DNA from: Variovorax sp. V213
GTDB lineage: Bacteria; Pseudomonadota; Gammaproteobacteria; Burkholderiales; Burkholderiaceae_C
DNA length: 64,000 nt
Reading direction: 5' to 3'
Assembly: GCF_041154455.1 (NCBI RefSeq)
Contig: NZ_AP028664.1
Coordinates: 4,589,001-4,653,000, forward strand
Part shown: one piece after another, positions 1-9,013 of the stretch
Layout of the letters: the number at the start of each line of letters is the position of its first letter
Position numbering within the stretch: the stretch's first letter is position 1
Made by a program: the position numbers and the translations under genes
Notes under the pieces: generated by a model
Database searches by the model: none
Told to the model about the DNA's origin: nothing
The model's input: only the letters and a program-made list of their open reading frames with translations

Positions 1-507
1 GCCCGGGCACACGAGGATGCGATCGATGCCCGCGCCGGGCACGAAGGGCCGCAGCCAGCGCATCGCGGCCTCGCGGTCGTGCGCGGTGCCGCCGAAGTCC
101 TGGTAGCGCAGCAGGTCGTGCAGGTCCGCCTCTGCAAAAGCCCGGCTCGCGCTGTCGTGCAGGCGCGCCATCAGGTGCTCGTCGTCGGGCTCGGGCGGCA
201 TGTTCATGGTCATCTCGGCGCCGCTGCCGCCGCGCAGCCGCAGGCTCGGGCTGCCCGAGCGGATGAAAGTGCCCGTGCCGGCGCGCGAATCGATCAAGCC
301 GCGCTTGCGCGCCTCGGCGTAGCCGCGCGCCACGGTCGTGTAGTTGAGCTCCAGGTCGGCCGCGAGTTCGCGCAGCGTGGGCAGCCGGTCGCGCACGCCC
401 AGCCGCCCGGTCTTGATGTCGTCGGCGATCAGCTCGGCCAGCAGCAGGTAGGCCGGCCTGGTGGTGTTGCGCAGCTGCTTGCGCCAGTGGGTGGTGATCG
501 TGTTCAT
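1..507 (-). CDS. MocR-type GntR-family transcriptional regulator (partial, C-terminus outside window)
   Basis: The first 169 codons are visible. Residues about 12-80 form a GntR winged helix: a helix beginning PAYLLLAELIADDI, the recognition segment LPTLRELAADLELNYTTV and the wing GLIDSRAGTGTFIR. After a linker, the sequence from about residue 132 (LRYQDFGGTAHDREAAMRWL) is how the fold-type-I aminotransferase-like domain of MocR/PdxR regulators usually begins. These regulators normally bind pyridoxal phosphate and recognise direct repeats. The start is ATG at 507, with no clear Shine-Dalgarno. The gene diverges from the nitrilase cluster, and repeated TTGATYGC boxes lie between them, one pair starting 9 bases upstream of this start. 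It probably controls itself and perhaps the cluster. The PLP lysine lies outside the window, so PLP binding cannot be judged. Confidence 0.85.
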   Translation of the reverse strand, partial: MNTITTHWRKQLRNTTRPAYLLLAELIADDIKTGRLGVRDRLPTLRELAADLELNYTTVARGYAEARKRGLIDSRAGTGTFIRSGSPSLRLRGGSGAEMTMNMPPEPDDEHLMARLHDSASRAFAEADLHDLLRYQDFGGTAHDREAAMRWLRPFVPGAGIDRILVCPG

Positions 508-515
508 CGGCGGAG

Positions 516-539
516 TTGATTGCATCCATTGATTGCATC
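516..539. repeat. Direct repeat TTGATTGCATC x2, probable operator
   Basis: Two exact copies of TTGATTGCATC start 13 bases apart, just upstream of the MocR regulator start codon at 507. Direct repeats of this kind are typical of MocR-family operators, and the position would suit autoregulation. That assignment is inferred. Confidence 0.5.
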
Positions 540-593
540 GGGCCACCGGTCGGCACGCAGGAATCGCGCCCACCCCAGAGGGGCCGAATGCTT

Positions 594-637
594 CGATCAG
601 GTGCGATCAACCCCATTGATCGGGTGCATTGATCGCA
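594..637. repeat. Cluster of CGATCA / TTGATCG boxes, probable operator
   Basis: CGATCA occurs at 594-599 and 604-609, TTGATCG at 616-622 and TTGATCGCA at 629-637. The 602-610 copy is the reverse complement of the 629-637 copy, giving a mixed direct and inverted arrangement in the middle of the divergent gap. Confidence 0.45.
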
Positions 638-746
638 TGGCGGGTGCGTCTTCCCGGTGCGGAAAGCGCCTTGCCGCCCGCCTTCGCACCGGCCTTTTCG
701 GGTGCCGAAAAAATTTTCATCCGCCTGCGGGCCGCGCCGCCGCGTG

Positions 747-766
747 TTGATCGCGCGTTGATCGCA
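747..766. repeat. Direct repeat TTGATCGC x2, probable operator nearer the Nit1 cluster
   Basis: TTGATCGCG at 747-755 and TTGATCGCA at 758-766 are tandem copies 11 bases apart, about 80 bases before the first Nit1 gene. They match the boxes near the regulator start, which suggests one protein binds all of them. Confidence 0.45.
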
Positions 767-848
767 CGCACCGCGCAAAGCGCTGGCACATCGCCTGCGA
801 AGAGAAGGGCACGCAAGACCTGCGTTCACCCCACAACCGGAGTCCCCC

Positions 849-1331
849 ATGCCCAAAGTCACCCGCCCCCGCAACGAGAAAGGCGAGTTCCTCGTCGACT
901 ACGAAGAAAAGGTGTTCGAAGACGTCAAGGCCGAGCCTGGCGAGAAAGCGCTCGTCACCTTTCATACCGTCGCCTTCGAAGGCTCGATCGGCTTCGTGAA
1001 CCTGCTGCAGGCCACGCGGCTCAGGCGCAAGGGCTACGAGACGTCCGTCCTGCTCTACGGCCCCGGCGTGACGCTGGGCGTGCAGCGCGGCTTTCCAACG
1101 CTGGGTGACGAAGCCTTTCCGGGCCACCAGAACTTCAACAAGCAGATCGGCAAGTTCATGGAAGAAGGCGGCAAGGTCTACGCCTGCCGCTTCGCGCTGC
1201 AGGCGCTGTACGGCCACGGCGAAGGCGCACTGATCGAAGGCATCAAGCCGATCAATCCGCTCGACGTGCTGGACCTCGTGCTGCTGCACAAGAAGGCCGG
1301 CGCCGTCATCCTCGACACCTGGACACTGTAA
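849..1331 (+). CDS. MSMEG_0572/Sll0783 family nitrogen starvation response protein (Nit1 cluster, first gene)
   Basis: A 160-residue soluble protein with no signal peptide or membrane segment. The sequence ([23 protein letters not shown] at the start, then a predicted alternating alpha/beta core with [20 protein letters not shown] and [14 protein letters not shown]) matches my recollection of the Sll0783/MSMEG_0572 family, the conserved first member of the Nit1 cluster. In cyanobacteria Sll0783 has been linked to nitrogen starvation and polyhydroxybutyrate accumulation; the biochemical role is unknown. The start is ATG with GGAG six bases upstream. It is followed 67 bases later by the nitrilase, and the rest of the cluster follows in the conserved order. 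Confidence 0.85.
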   Translation: MPKVTRPRNEKGEFLVDYEEKVFEDVKAEPGEKALVTFHTVAFEGSIGFVNLLQATRLRRKGYETSVLLYGPGVTLGVQRGFPTLGDEAFPGHQNFNKQIGKFMEEGGKVYACRFALQALYGHGEGALIEGIKPINPLDVLDLVLLHKKAGAVILDTWTL

Positions 1332-1398
1332 ACATGTCCACCCCCAGTCTTCGCGCACTTCGTGTCGCTTCGCTTGCCGCTTCGGACAGGATGTGGCC

Positions 1399-2457
1399 AT
1401 GAGCTCTTCATCCCGCATCGTGCGTGCCGCGGCGATCCAGATCGCGCCCGACTTCGAACGGCCCGACGGCACGCTCGAGCGGGTGTGCGGCGCCATCGAC
1501 GAGGCCGCTGCCAAGGGCGCGCAGCTGGCGGTCTTCCCCGAGACCTTCGTGCCCTACTACCCCTACTTCAGCTTCGTTCTGCCGCCGGTGCTGCAGGGTG
1601 CGCCGCACCTGAAGCTGGCCGAGCGTGCGGTGGTCGTGCCGGGGCCGGTCACGCAGGCCGTGGCCGAGCGCGCGCGTGCGCGCGGCATGGTCGTCGTGCT
1701 GGGCGTGAACGAGCGCGACCACGGCAGTCTCTACAACACGCAGCTGGTGTTCGACGCCGACGGCACGCTGGTGCTCAAGCGCCGCAAGATCACGCCCACC
1801 TACCACGAGCGCATGGTGTGGGGCCAGGGCGACGGCGCCGGCCTCAAGGTGGTCGACACCGCCATCGGCCGCGTCGGCGCGCTGGCCTGCTGGGAGCACT
1901 ACAACCCGCTGGCGCGCTACAGCCTGATGGCGCAGCACGAAGAGATTCACTGCGCGCAGTTTCCAGGCTCGCTGGTGGGCCCGATCTTCGCGGAACAGAT
2001 GGAAGTGACCATCCGGCACCACGCGCTCGAGTCGGGCTGCTTCGTGGTCAATGCCACCGGCTGGCTCAGCGACGAGCAGATCCGCAGCGTGACGCCCGAC
2101 ACCAACCTGCAGAAGGCGCTGCGCGGCGGCTGCCACACCGCCATCGTCTCGCCCGAAGGCAGGCACCTCGCGCCGCCGCTCACCGAAGGCGAAGGCATGG
2201 TGATCGCCGACCTCGACATGGCGCTGATCGCCAAGCGCAAGCGAATGATGGATTCGGTCGGCCACTACGCGCGGCCCGAGCTGCTGTCGCTCGCCATCAA
2301 CGACCGGCCGGCGCAGACCACCGCGCCGATGCACGCCACCCATTTCTCCACCCCCACCGTTGCACGGAGCCCCGACCATGACCCTCGCCACGACGACCCC
2401 GCCGGACAGCCGGCAGCTGATGACCGAGCTCCAGTCCTTCGGGTTGCGGCTGGTTGA
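1399..2457 (+). CDS. Nit6803-type aliphatic nitrilase
   Basis: A 352-residue carbon-nitrogen hydrolase converting nitriles to carboxylic acids and ammonia. The catalytic triad is visible: Glu48 in FPETF, Lys130 in the [11 protein letters not shown] segment and nucleophile Cys164 in [13 protein letters not shown]. Length and gene context fit the nitrilase of Nit1 clusters. Related Nit1C clusters in pseudomonads have been tied genetically to use of cyanide as a nitrogen source; the substrate here cannot be read from sequence. ATG 1399 is preferred over GTG 1393 because it begins the typical [17 protein letters not shown] and sits better behind the upstream AGGA. The last 27 codons run out of frame through the start of the next gene, an 80-base overlap, so the extreme C-terminus may not be conserved. 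Confidence 0.9.
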   Translation: MSSSSRIVRAAAIQIAPDFERPDGTLERVCGAIDEAAAKGAQLAVFPETFVPYYPYFSFVLPPVLQGAPHLKLAERAVVVPGPVTQAVAERARARGMVVVLGVNERDHGSLYNTQLVFDADGTLVLKRRKITPTYHERMVWGQGDGAGLKVVDTAIGRVGALACWEHYNPLARYSLMAQHEEIHCAQFPGSLVGPIFAEQMEVTIRHHALESGCFVVNATGWLSDEQIRSVTPDTNLQKALRGGCHTAIVSPEGRHLAPPLTEGEGMVIADLDMALIAKRKRMMDSVGHYARPELLSLAINDRPAQTTAPMHATHFSTPTVARSPDHDPRHDDPAGQPAADDRAPVLRVAAG

Positions 2458-3490
2458 TCCTTCAGCCGGTGTATCGAGCCGCCGCGGCGGTGCAGGCCCT
2501 TCGGACCACAAGGCCGTGACGGTGGACGGCCACACGATCATGGTGCCGGTCCACACCTCCAGCGCCTGGCACTCGCCCTTCACCGCCGAGGCGCCTGATG
2601 CAGAGGGCGTGAGCCGCGTGATGCGGGGCAGCATTCCCATTGCGAGCATCAGCTTTCCGAAGCAGCCGCGCTTCTATGCGATGCAGACCTTCGATGGCGT
2701 GCCGTACTCGCACATCGCCACGCTGCACGGCAGCGACGTACTGGCCACCACCGTGCTGCAGACTTGCATCCGCTACGAAAGCCGCAAGAAGAGCTGCAAG
2801 TTCTGCGCAATCGGGCAGTCGCTCGCGGCCGGCCGCACCGTGGCGCGCAAGACGCCCGAGCAGCTCGCAGAGGTGGCGCGCGCCGCCGTGCTGCTGGACG
2901 GCGTCAAGCACATGGTGATGACCACCGGCACGCCCAACACCACCGACCGCGGCGCCGCCGTCCTCTGCGAGAGCGCCTTCGCGATCAAGGCCGCGGTCGA
3001 CATCCCGATCCAGGGCCAGTGCGAGCCGCCCGACGACGACCAGTGGTTCCATCGCATGAAGGCCGCCGGCATCGACACGCTGGGCATGCACCTCGAAGCG
3101 GTGACCCCCGAGGTGCGCGAACGCATCATGCCGGGCAAGGCCACAGTGCCGGTCTCGCGCTACATGAGCGCCTTCGAGGCGGCAGTGAGCGTGTTCGGGC
3201 GCGGCCAGGTCAGCACCTACATCCTGGCCGGGCTGGGCGACACGCGCGAAGCCATCCTCGACATCTGCGACCAGCTGCTCGCTCGCGGCGTGTACCCCTT
3301 CGTGGTGCCCTTCGTGCCGATCAGCGGCACGCCGCTCGAGGACCATCCCGCGCCCTCACCGGAGTTCATGAAATCGGTGCTCGCGCCGCTCGGCGAGCGC
3401 GTGGTCGCCACCGGCCTGCGCTCGGCCGACATCAAGGCCGGCTGCGGCAAATGCGGCGCGTGCTCGTCGCTCTCGGTCTACGAAAGCTGA
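2378..3490 (+). CDS. MSMEG_0568 family radical SAM protein
   Basis: A 370-residue protein with cysteines at 130, 140 and 143 (TC..., then [10 protein letters not shown]). Cys140-x2-Cys143 resembles the end of a radical SAM cluster motif, although the first spacing is CX9C rather than CX3C, as I recall for this family. A second cysteine group, [10 protein letters not shown], closes the C-terminus and may bind an auxiliary iron-sulfur cluster. The reaction is unknown; biotin synthase/lipoyl synthase-like chemistry is possible. ATG 2378 is chosen over TTG 2360 because GGAG lies eight bases before it. The gene overlaps the nitrilase by 80 bases and is followed two bases later by the acetyltransferase, so translation is probably coupled. 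Confidence 0.85.
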   Translation: MTLATTTPPDSRQLMTELQSFGLRLVDPSAGVSSRRGGAGPSDHKAVTVDGHTIMVPVHTSSAWHSPFTAEAPDAEGVSRVMRGSIPIASISFPKQPRFYAMQTFDGVPYSHIATLHGSDVLATTVLQTCIRYESRKKSCKFCAIGQSLAAGRTVARKTPEQLAEVARAAVLLDGVKHMVMTTGTPNTTDRGAAVLCESAFAIKAAVDIPIQGQCEPPDDDQWFHRMKAAGIDTLGMHLEAVTPEVRERIMPGKATVPVSRYMSAFEAAVSVFGRGQVSTYILAGLGDTREAILDICDQLLARGVYPFVVPFVPISGTPLEDHPAPSPEFMKSVLAPLGERVVATGLRSADIKAGCGKCGACSSLSVYES

Positions 3491-3492
3491 CC

Positions 3493-4053
3493 ATGCTGTG
3501 CATCGACGACCTCAGCGAACTCGACCTGCACTACGCCCCGGTCGAATACCTGGTGCGCGAAGCCGCGCAGCAGTGGGAGCGCGACGAAGCCATGGCGCTG
3601 CGCCGCGCGGTGTTCTGCATCGAGCAGGGCATCTTCGCGCGCGACGACCGCGACACGATCGACGACCATGCGCGGCTCCTGGTCGCCATGTCGTGCAACG
3701 GCGGCATGCCCGAGCAGGTGGTGGGCACCGTGCGCATCCACCGCGGCGAGGCCCCGGGCGAATGGTGGGGCTCGCGGCTGGCCGTGCATCCCGCGTTCCG
3801 CAGCCAGGGCCACCTGGGCGCCACGCTGATACGGCTCGCGGTGTCACGCGCCAATGCGTTGGGTTGCGATGCGTTCTTCGCGCAGGTGCAGATGCAGAAC
3901 GTGCCGCTGTTCCAGAAGCTGGGCTGGCAGATGCTCGAAGAGTGCGCCGTCCACGGCCGTCCGCATGCGCGGATGCAGGCGGGCCTCGCTTTCTATCCGC
4001 CCTGCCACGATCCCGTGAGCGGCTTCGTCACGCGCGCGAGGGTGGCGGCATGA
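3493..4053 (+). CDS. MSMEG_0567/Sll0786 family GNAT N-acetyltransferase
   Basis: A 186-residue acetyltransferase of the GNAT fold. It has RRAVFCIEQGIF early on, the beta4 segment VVGTVRIH, the acetyl-CoA loop region RLAVHPAFRSQGHLGATLIRL, and a late strand FFAQVQMQNVPLFQKLGW. The acceptor is unknown; in this cluster it probably modifies a product of the radical SAM or nitrilase steps. It begins two bases after the radical SAM stop and its TGA overlaps the next start as ATGA, indicating tight translational coupling. Confidence 0.85.
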   Translation: MLCIDDLSELDLHYAPVEYLVREAAQQWERDEAMALRRAVFCIEQGIFARDDRDTIDDHARLLVAMSCNGGMPEQVVGTVRIHRGEAPGEWWGSRLAVHPAFRSQGHLGATLIRLAVSRANALGCDAFFAQVQMQNVPLFQKLGWQMLEECAVHGRPHARMQAGLAFYPPCHDPVSGFVTRARVAA

Positions 4054-5072
4054 ACGGCGTGCACGACATCGCCGAAGCCTTGCGTGCCACGCGCGGCTTC
4101 GCCCACAAGCGCGACATCAGCGACGTGGTGTCGGCCCTCGGCCGCTCCCTGCCGGGCGGCCATGCGGCGCTCGCGCAGGCCGTGCCCATCGGCGACGACT
4201 GCGCGGCCATTCCCGACGGCCACGGCGGCTACCTGCTGTTCGCCATCGAGGGGCTGGTGGAAGACTTCATCGTTCGCATGCCCTGGTTCGCGGGCTACTG
4301 CGGCGTGATGGTCAACGTGAGCGACATCTACGCCATGGGCGGCCGCCCCACCGCCGTGGTCGATGCGCTCTGGAGCACGGGCATGAACCCGGCCGACGAC
4401 GTGCTGCGCGGCATGGCCGAGGCATCGGTGCGCTACGGCGTGCCGGTGGTGGGCGGCCACAGCAACAACCGCAGCGAGCGGCCGCAGCTGGCGGTGGCCA
4501 TCCTCGGCCATGCGCGGCGGCTTCTGACGAGCTTCGATGCGAAGCCCGGCGACCTGCTGGTGATGGCGGCCGACCTGCGCGGCGCCTACGAGGAGCCCTT
4601 TCCCTACTGGAACGCATCGACCTCGGCACCGGCGGCGCGGCTGCGCGCCGACCTCGAAGTGCTGCCCTCCATTGCGGAGGACGGCCTCAGCCGTGCCGCC
4701 AAGGACATCAGCATGGCCGGCGCGGTGGGCACGGCCATGATGCTGCTCGAATGCTCGGGCGTAGGCGCGACGATCGACATCGACGCGCTGCCCAGGCCTG
4801 CGGGAGTTCCGCTGATGCGCTGGCTCTCGTCGTTTCCGAGCTACGGCTTCGTGCTGAGCGTGGCGCCGGCGCAGGTGGCTTCGGTGCTGGGCCGCTTCGC
4901 GGCGCGCGACATCGCCTGCGGCGTGATCGGCGAGGTGGACGCCACGCGCCAGGTGCGCCTGTGCAGGGGTGGCGAGGAAGCCCTGCTCTGGGATTTTGCT
5001 AGCGACGCGTTCATCCAGCCAGGCACGACCGACCCACACGTTGCGTTCGAGGAGAAACAAGCATGCCCGTGA
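4050..5072 (+). CDS. Sll0787 family AIR synthase-related protein
   Basis: A 340-residue member of the PurM/SelD/ThiL ATP-binding fold. Visible signatures are GDDCAAIPDGHGGYLLFAIEG near residue 50, VNVSDIYAMGGRPTAVVDALW near residue 88, and GGHSNNRSERPQLAVAILG. These ATP-dependent enzymes phosphorylate or activate a carbonyl or amide. The start ATG overlaps the acetyltransferase stop (ATGA), and the end overlaps the next gene by 10 bases. It is a conserved Nit1 cluster member of unknown substrate. Confidence 0.85.
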   Translation: MNGVHDIAEALRATRGFAHKRDISDVVSALGRSLPGGHAALAQAVPIGDDCAAIPDGHGGYLLFAIEGLVEDFIVRMPWFAGYCGVMVNVSDIYAMGGRPTAVVDALWSTGMNPADDVLRGMAEASVRYGVPVVGGHSNNRSERPQLAVAILGHARRLLTSFDAKPGDLLVMAADLRGAYEEPFPYWNASTSAPAARLRADLEVLPSIAEDGLSRAAKDISMAGAVGTAMMLLECSGVGATIDIDALPRPAGVPLMRWLSSFPSYGFVLSVAPAQVASVLGRFAARDIACGVIGEVDATRQVRLCRGGEEALLWDFASDAFIQPGTTDPHVAFEEKQACP

Positions 5073-5347
5073 TGCATTTCCACGTCCGCTGGCCTGACGC
5101 GAGCGAGACGCGCTGCTACTCGCCCTCGCGGGTGGTGCAGGACTTCCTGGAACCCGGCGAGCGCTACGGCCTCGACGACTTCCTGCGGCGCACGCGCGAG
5201 GCGCTCGGCATTGCCTCGGAACGCGTGCGCGCCAGGTACGGCTTTGCGTGTTCGCAGGCGATGGACCAGCTGGCGGAAATCGAACGCATCGCCCTGCGCT
5301 TTGCCGACGTTGCGAATGCAGAAGTCACCGTCGTCGCCTTCGACTGA
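5063..5347 (+). CDS. MSMEG_0570 family nitrogen starvation response protein
   Basis: A 94-residue soluble protein (MPVMHFHVRWPDASETRCYSP at the start) matching the small conserved Nit1 component as I recall it. It contains no catalytic motif I can name. Many homologues start at such an ATG, but ATG 5069 is possible. It overlaps the AIR-synthase-like gene by 10 bases and is followed 50 bases later by the flavoprotein. Confidence 0.8.
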   Translation: MPVMHFHVRWPDASETRCYSPSRVVQDFLEPGERYGLDDFLRRTREALGIASERVRARYGFACSQAMDQLAEIERIALRFADVANAEVTVVAFD

Positions 5348-5397
5348 CCGCACTTTCCCCAACCCCTGTTTCCAGATTTCCGAGAAAGCGAAGACCC

Positions 5398-6738
5398 ATG
5401 TCCCATCCCTTTGGCGGGCGCAGCCACTACAGCGTCATCATCGTCGGCGGCGGCCAGGCCGGCCTCTCGCTGAGCCACTGCCTGCAGCAGCGCGGCATCG
5501 ACCACCTCGTGATCGAGAAGCGCAGCCTCGTGCACAGCTGGCGCACCCAGCGCTGGGATTCGTTCTGCCTGGTCACGCCCAACTGGCAGTGCCAGCTGCC
5601 GGGCTGGGCCTACGGTGGCGGCGATCCGCACGGCTTCATGGTGAAGGACCAGATCAACGAATGGCTGGCAGGCTTCGTCGCGCACGTGAAGGCGCCGGCC
5701 ATCGAAGGCGTCACGGTCGAACGCGTGTCGCGCGTGCCGGGTACGGGTGAGCGAGGCCACGACCGCTTCGCCGTGCAGACCGACGCGGGCAACTACACCG
5801 CCGACCAGGTCGTCGTGGCCTCGGGCGGCTACCACCGTCCGATCGTGCCGCGCCTGGCCGAGAAACTGCCCGCGAGCGTGGCGCAGTACCACTCGGCGCA
5901 GTACCGCAACCCGGCGCAGCTGCCCGAAGGCGCCGTGCTGGTGGTGGGCTGCGGCCAGTCGGGCGCGCAGATCGCCGAAGACCTGCACCTGGCCGGACGC
6001 AAGGTCTATGTTGCGACCGGCGACGCGCCGCGCTGCGCCCGCTTCTACCGCGGGCGCGAAGTGGTCGACTGGCTCGCCGACATGAAGTACTACGACATGC
6101 CGGTAACCGAGCATCCGCTGCGCGAAGGCGTGCGCGACAACACCAACCACTACGTGACCGGACGCGATGGCGGGCGCGACATCGACCTGCGGCGCTTCGC
6201 GATGGAAGGCATGGAACTCTTCGGGCTGCTCGAGGGCTTCGACGGCGGCGCACTCGCGTTCAAGCCCAACCTGCGCGACAACCTCGACCGCGCGGACAGC
6301 GTCTACAACCGCATCAATGCGTCGATCGACGGGCACATTGCGGCCCAGGGCATCGAGGCGCCGCCGCCTTCGGTCTACACGCCGGTGTGGGAACCGCCCG
6401 AGGAGCGCACACGGCTCGACCTCGAGGCGGCGGGCATTGCGAGCGTGCTGTGGTGCATTGGCTTCTCGCCCGACTTCGAGTGGGTCGATGCGCCGGTATT
6501 CAACGGCCGCGGCGCACCGGTGCACCGGCGCGGCGTGACGGGCGTGCCCGGCCTCTACTTCCTGGGGCTGCCCTGGCTGCACACCTGGGGTTCAGGGCGC
6601 TTCTCGGGCGTGGCACGCGATGCGGAGTTTCTTGCCGAGGCGATTGCGCAGAAGAGAGAGATGGCGGCAGCGGGAAGGCAGCCTGGCGACGAAGCACGGG
6701 AACAACAACAGACCGCCGCGCAGCTGCGCGCGGCTTAG
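5398..6738 (+). CDS. MSMEG_0569 family flavin-dependent oxidoreductase
   Basis: A 446-residue FAD/NADPH oxidoreductase resembling flavin monooxygenases. The FAD-binding motif is at residues 14-24 ([11 protein letters not shown]), and a second nucleotide-binding motif, [17 protein letters not shown], begins near residue 180. The C-terminal part ends with [24 protein letters not shown], as in related monooxygenases. It is the last Nit1 gene present. The family glycosyltransferase (MSMEG_0565 type) found in some clusters is absent here. The TAG stop overlaps by four bases (TTAG, 6735-6738) the stop of the convergent response regulator, leaving no room for a terminator between the genes. Confidence 0.88.
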   Translation: MSHPFGGRSHYSVIIVGGGQAGLSLSHCLQQRGIDHLVIEKRSLVHSWRTQRWDSFCLVTPNWQCQLPGWAYGGGDPHGFMVKDQINEWLAGFVAHVKAPAIEGVTVERVSRVPGTGERGHDRFAVQTDAGNYTADQVVVASGGYHRPIVPRLAEKLPASVAQYHSAQYRNPAQLPEGAVLVVGCGQSGAQIAEDLHLAGRKVYVATGDAPRCARFYRGREVVDWLADMKYYDMPVTEHPLREGVRDNTNHYVTGRDGGRDIDLRRFAMEGMELFGLLEGFDGGALAFKPNLRDNLDRADSVYNRINASIDGHIAAQGIEAPPPSVYTPVWEPPEERTRLDLEAAGIASVLWCIGFSPDFEWVDAPVFNGRGAPVHRRGVTGVPGLYFLGLPWLHTWGSGRFSGVARDAEFLAEAIAQKREMAAAGRQPGDEAREQQQTAAQLRAA

Positions 6739-7418
6739 GCCTGCTGCGCTTCGGTCAAGGCCTGTGCGGCCACCACCGCCTCGGTGCGGTTGCGCACGTT
6801 GAGCGCGCGGAAGATCGCCGCGAGATGGATCTTCACAGTGCCTTCGCTGATGCCGAGGCTGCGGCCGATGAGCTTGTTGGGCTTGCCCTGCGAGAGCAGC
6901 TGAAGCACTTCGACCTGGCGCTCGGTGAGCACGCTGCGCAGGTGTTCGAGCGTCTGGGACGAAGCGCCTGCGGAGCGCGCCTCGCCGTTCTGCGTGGGCG
7001 CCACGCCGGCCACGATGCCGGGCGGCAGCGCCGTCAGCATCATGGGCGGCACGTAGACGCCGCCGGCCAGCACCAGCCGCACGGCCGACAGCATGACCTC
7101 GGGCGAATACGCCTTGGGAATGAAACCGAGCACGCCGCGTTCGAGCGCGCTGCGCATGATGGCCGGGTCTTCGTAGCCGGAAAGCACGATGACCGGCACG
7201 GCCGGATGGCGGCGGCGGATTTCGTCGATGTGGGCCTGGCCGTCGGCGCCGGGCATGTTGAGGTCGATCAGGGCCAGGTCGAGCTCGTCGGTTGCACCGG
7301 CAAGCAGTTCGTCGACGCTCATCGCCAGGACGAACTCGATGCCGGGCTCGAGCTCCGACAACTTGGCTTTGACCGCCTCGATGACGAGCCGGTGGTCGTC
7401 GGCGATCAGAATTTTCAT
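6735..7418 (-). CDS. NarL/LuxR-type response regulator
   Basis: A 227-residue regulator. The receiver domain covers residues 1-120, with acidic Asp7-Asp8, phosphoacceptor Asp52 (LIDLNMPG) and Lys102 (FIPKAYSPE). The LuxR-type helix-turn-helix lies near 155-218 (LTERQVEVLQLLSQGKPNK, then GISEGTVKIHLAAIFRAL). No histidine kinase lies next to it, so it is an orphan within this neighbourhood. It converges on the Nit1 flavoprotein with overlapping stops, and diverges from the T6SS-linked DotU-like gene across about 245 bases. Confidence 0.9.
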   Translation of the reverse strand: MKILIADDHRLVIEAVKAKLSELEPGIEFVLAMSVDELLAGATDELDLALIDLNMPGADGQAHIDEIRRRHPAVPVIVLSGYEDPAIMRSALERGVLGFIPKAYSPEVMLSAVRLVLAGGVYVPPMMLTALPPGIVAGVAPTQNGEARSAGASSQTLEHLRSVLTERQVEVLQLLSQGKPNKLIGRSLGISEGTVKIHLAAIFRALNVRNRTEAVVAAQALTEAQQA

Positions 7419-7663
7419 GGCATGTCCCAGTCCCAGCGTGCATTGAACTCAGCGGAAGCCGAAGATACCGGCGATTGCCCCGCGCAGCAAGGCCGGTTTG
7501 CCCGACGAACGGCATAGACCCCAAGCGATATGGCGCCCGCCGCGCCGCGTTTGGAAGAATGAACGCCTATTCGAAGGAACCGGGGACATGGGCATGTGCC
7601 ATCGCTGCAGACGCCGGTGCAAGGCATTCCTCGCCATGCAAGCGCAGTGAACGGGCGCGGTTC

Positions 7664-8992
7664 ATGGCCCGGCTGCTCGACTGTTTTTCGGCATTCGTCT
7701 CATTCGGTCTGGCTCTCGACGCATCGATTGCCGCCGGCGGCACCACGCTCTCCCATGACGCTGCGCAGCAACAGGCCCGCCGCCTGCTGGATGCCGCGCG
7801 CGCCTGTGCCGCCGCATCGGGCACGCCCGCGCCGCAAGTCGAATCGGCGGCCTTTGCCATGGTGGCCTGGATCGACGAGATTCTGGCGCGCCATCCCGGC
7901 GCGGCAAGCAGTGCCGCGCCCCTGCAGGTGCAACTCTTCAATTCGAACAACGCGCACAGCGAATTCTTCCATCACCTGTCGGCCCTGACCACGCAGGACG
8001 ACGAAGTGCGCGAGGTCTACTGGCATGCGCTGGTGTATGGCTTCAAGGGCCAGTACTACTTCGAGAACGGCGATCGGGGCGAGCTTGGCAAGCTGAAGGA
8101 TCTGCACGCCCACCAGCTGCGCCTGCGGCCGCTGGCGCTCGGCAGCCTGGTGCAGGACCGCATCACGCCGCAACCCTATCGCGTGGCGGACCCGGCCGGG
8201 CCGCACGACACGCAGCGCCGCGACCGCGCATTGCTGCGTGCCAGCGCCGCGCTCGCGCTGCTGGTGCCGCTTGTCTACCTGCTGTGGTGGCTGTGGCTGG
8301 CCGGGCCGCCCGCGGTGGAGCCGAGCCTGGGCCAGCGCATCGAGCAGCACCTGCAGACCTACGCATGCGCCGACCTCGCGGCCGCCGCGGACAAGGACGG
8401 CAACCTGCGCGTAAGCGGCTTCGTCTCGCTGCCCGCGGACCTGAAAAGAGTCGAGCACGAGGTGGCCGCGATGCCGGGGGTCAAGTCGCCCGCGTTCGAC
8501 GTCGAGCTGCGCCTGTGGCCTCACTGCGAGGTGTTCGCCATCCTGAAGCCCTACCAGCTGCGAAACCGCGACAAGGCCTACGGACTGGATGTGGAAGCCC
8601 TCACGGCCAGGAACGGCCAGCTGCGCGAAGGCGACAGCGTGCGCGTGCAGGTGGCGGCACCGAACCACGACAGCTACCTGTGGGTCGACTACTACACGGT
8701 CGACGGTTCGGTCATGCACCTGAACGCCGGCCAGGTGGCCACGCGGCTGCGCGCCGGCGAAAAGCTCGAACTGGGCCGCGAGGTGCCCACCAGCTGGCTC
8801 GTGGGCCCGCCCTTCGGCAGCGTGCTGATCACCGTGCTCTCGTCTCCCACGCCGTTCAACGAAACCGCCGACCGGCCGCCTTTCGAATTGGCCTCGGCCT
8901 ATCTGCTGCGCCTGCGCGAAGCACTCGCGGCCAACAAGGGCGGAGATCGGCTGATCGCTGATTTCGTGTCGCTCGACACGATCGCACGCTGA
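7664..8992 (+). CDS. DotU/TssL-like protein fused to a periplasmic DUF4384 domain
   Basis: A 442-residue inner-membrane protein. Residues 1-170 resemble the cytoplasmic DotU domain of TssL: VQLFNSNNAHSEFFHHLSAL and YWHALVYGFKGQYYF align with VQFHNETWGGEKVFQLLAKL and IYSVLALGFEGRYRV in the canonical TssL of this window. One membrane helix follows near 190-215 (LALLVPLVYLLWWLWLA). The rest should be periplasmic, and from about residue 318 (LREGDSVRVQVAAPNHDSYLWV) it resembles DUF4384. ATG 7664 begins the DotU-like domain; ATG 7559 would add 35 residues of low credibility. It pairs with the short IcmF-like gene 21 bases downstream, as tssL pairs with tssM. Its role beside a complete TssL is unknown. 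Confidence 0.75.
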   Translation: MARLLDCFSAFVSFGLALDASIAAGGTTLSHDAAQQQARRLLDAARACAAASGTPAPQVESAAFAMVAWIDEILARHPGAASSAAPLQVQLFNSNNAHSEFFHHLSALTTQDDEVREVYWHALVYGFKGQYYFENGDRGELGKLKDLHAHQLRLRPLALGSLVQDRITPQPYRVADPAGPHDTQRRDRALLRASAALALLVPLVYLLWWLWLAGPPAVEPSLGQRIEQHLQTYACADLAAAADKDGNLRVSGFVSLPADLKRVEHEVAAMPGVKSPAFDVELRLWPHCEVFAILKPYQLRNRDKAYGLDVEALTARNGQLREGDSVRVQVAAPNHDSYLWVDYYTVDGSVMHLNAGQVATRLRAGEKLELGREVPTSWLVGPPFGSVLITVLSSPTPFNETADRPPFELASAYLLRLREALAANKGGDRLIADFVSLDTIAR

Positions 8993-9013
8993 GAAGAACC
9001 CCACGCCATCGCC

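Larger units (their letters stand above)
508..848. promoter_or_regulatory. Divergent control region between the MocR regulator and the Nit1 cluster
   Basis: This 341-base gap holds no credible gene. Its main feature is a family of TTGATYGC-like boxes in three groups: 516-526 and 529-539 (direct repeat, 13-base period), 602-610 (inverted) with 616-622 and 629-637 (again a 13-base period), and 747-755 with 758-766 (11-base period). It should hold the promoters of both flanking genes, but I could not pick clean -35/-10 pairs. The right edge carries GGAG at 839-842 as the Shine-Dalgarno of the first Nit1 gene. Confidence 0.6.
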
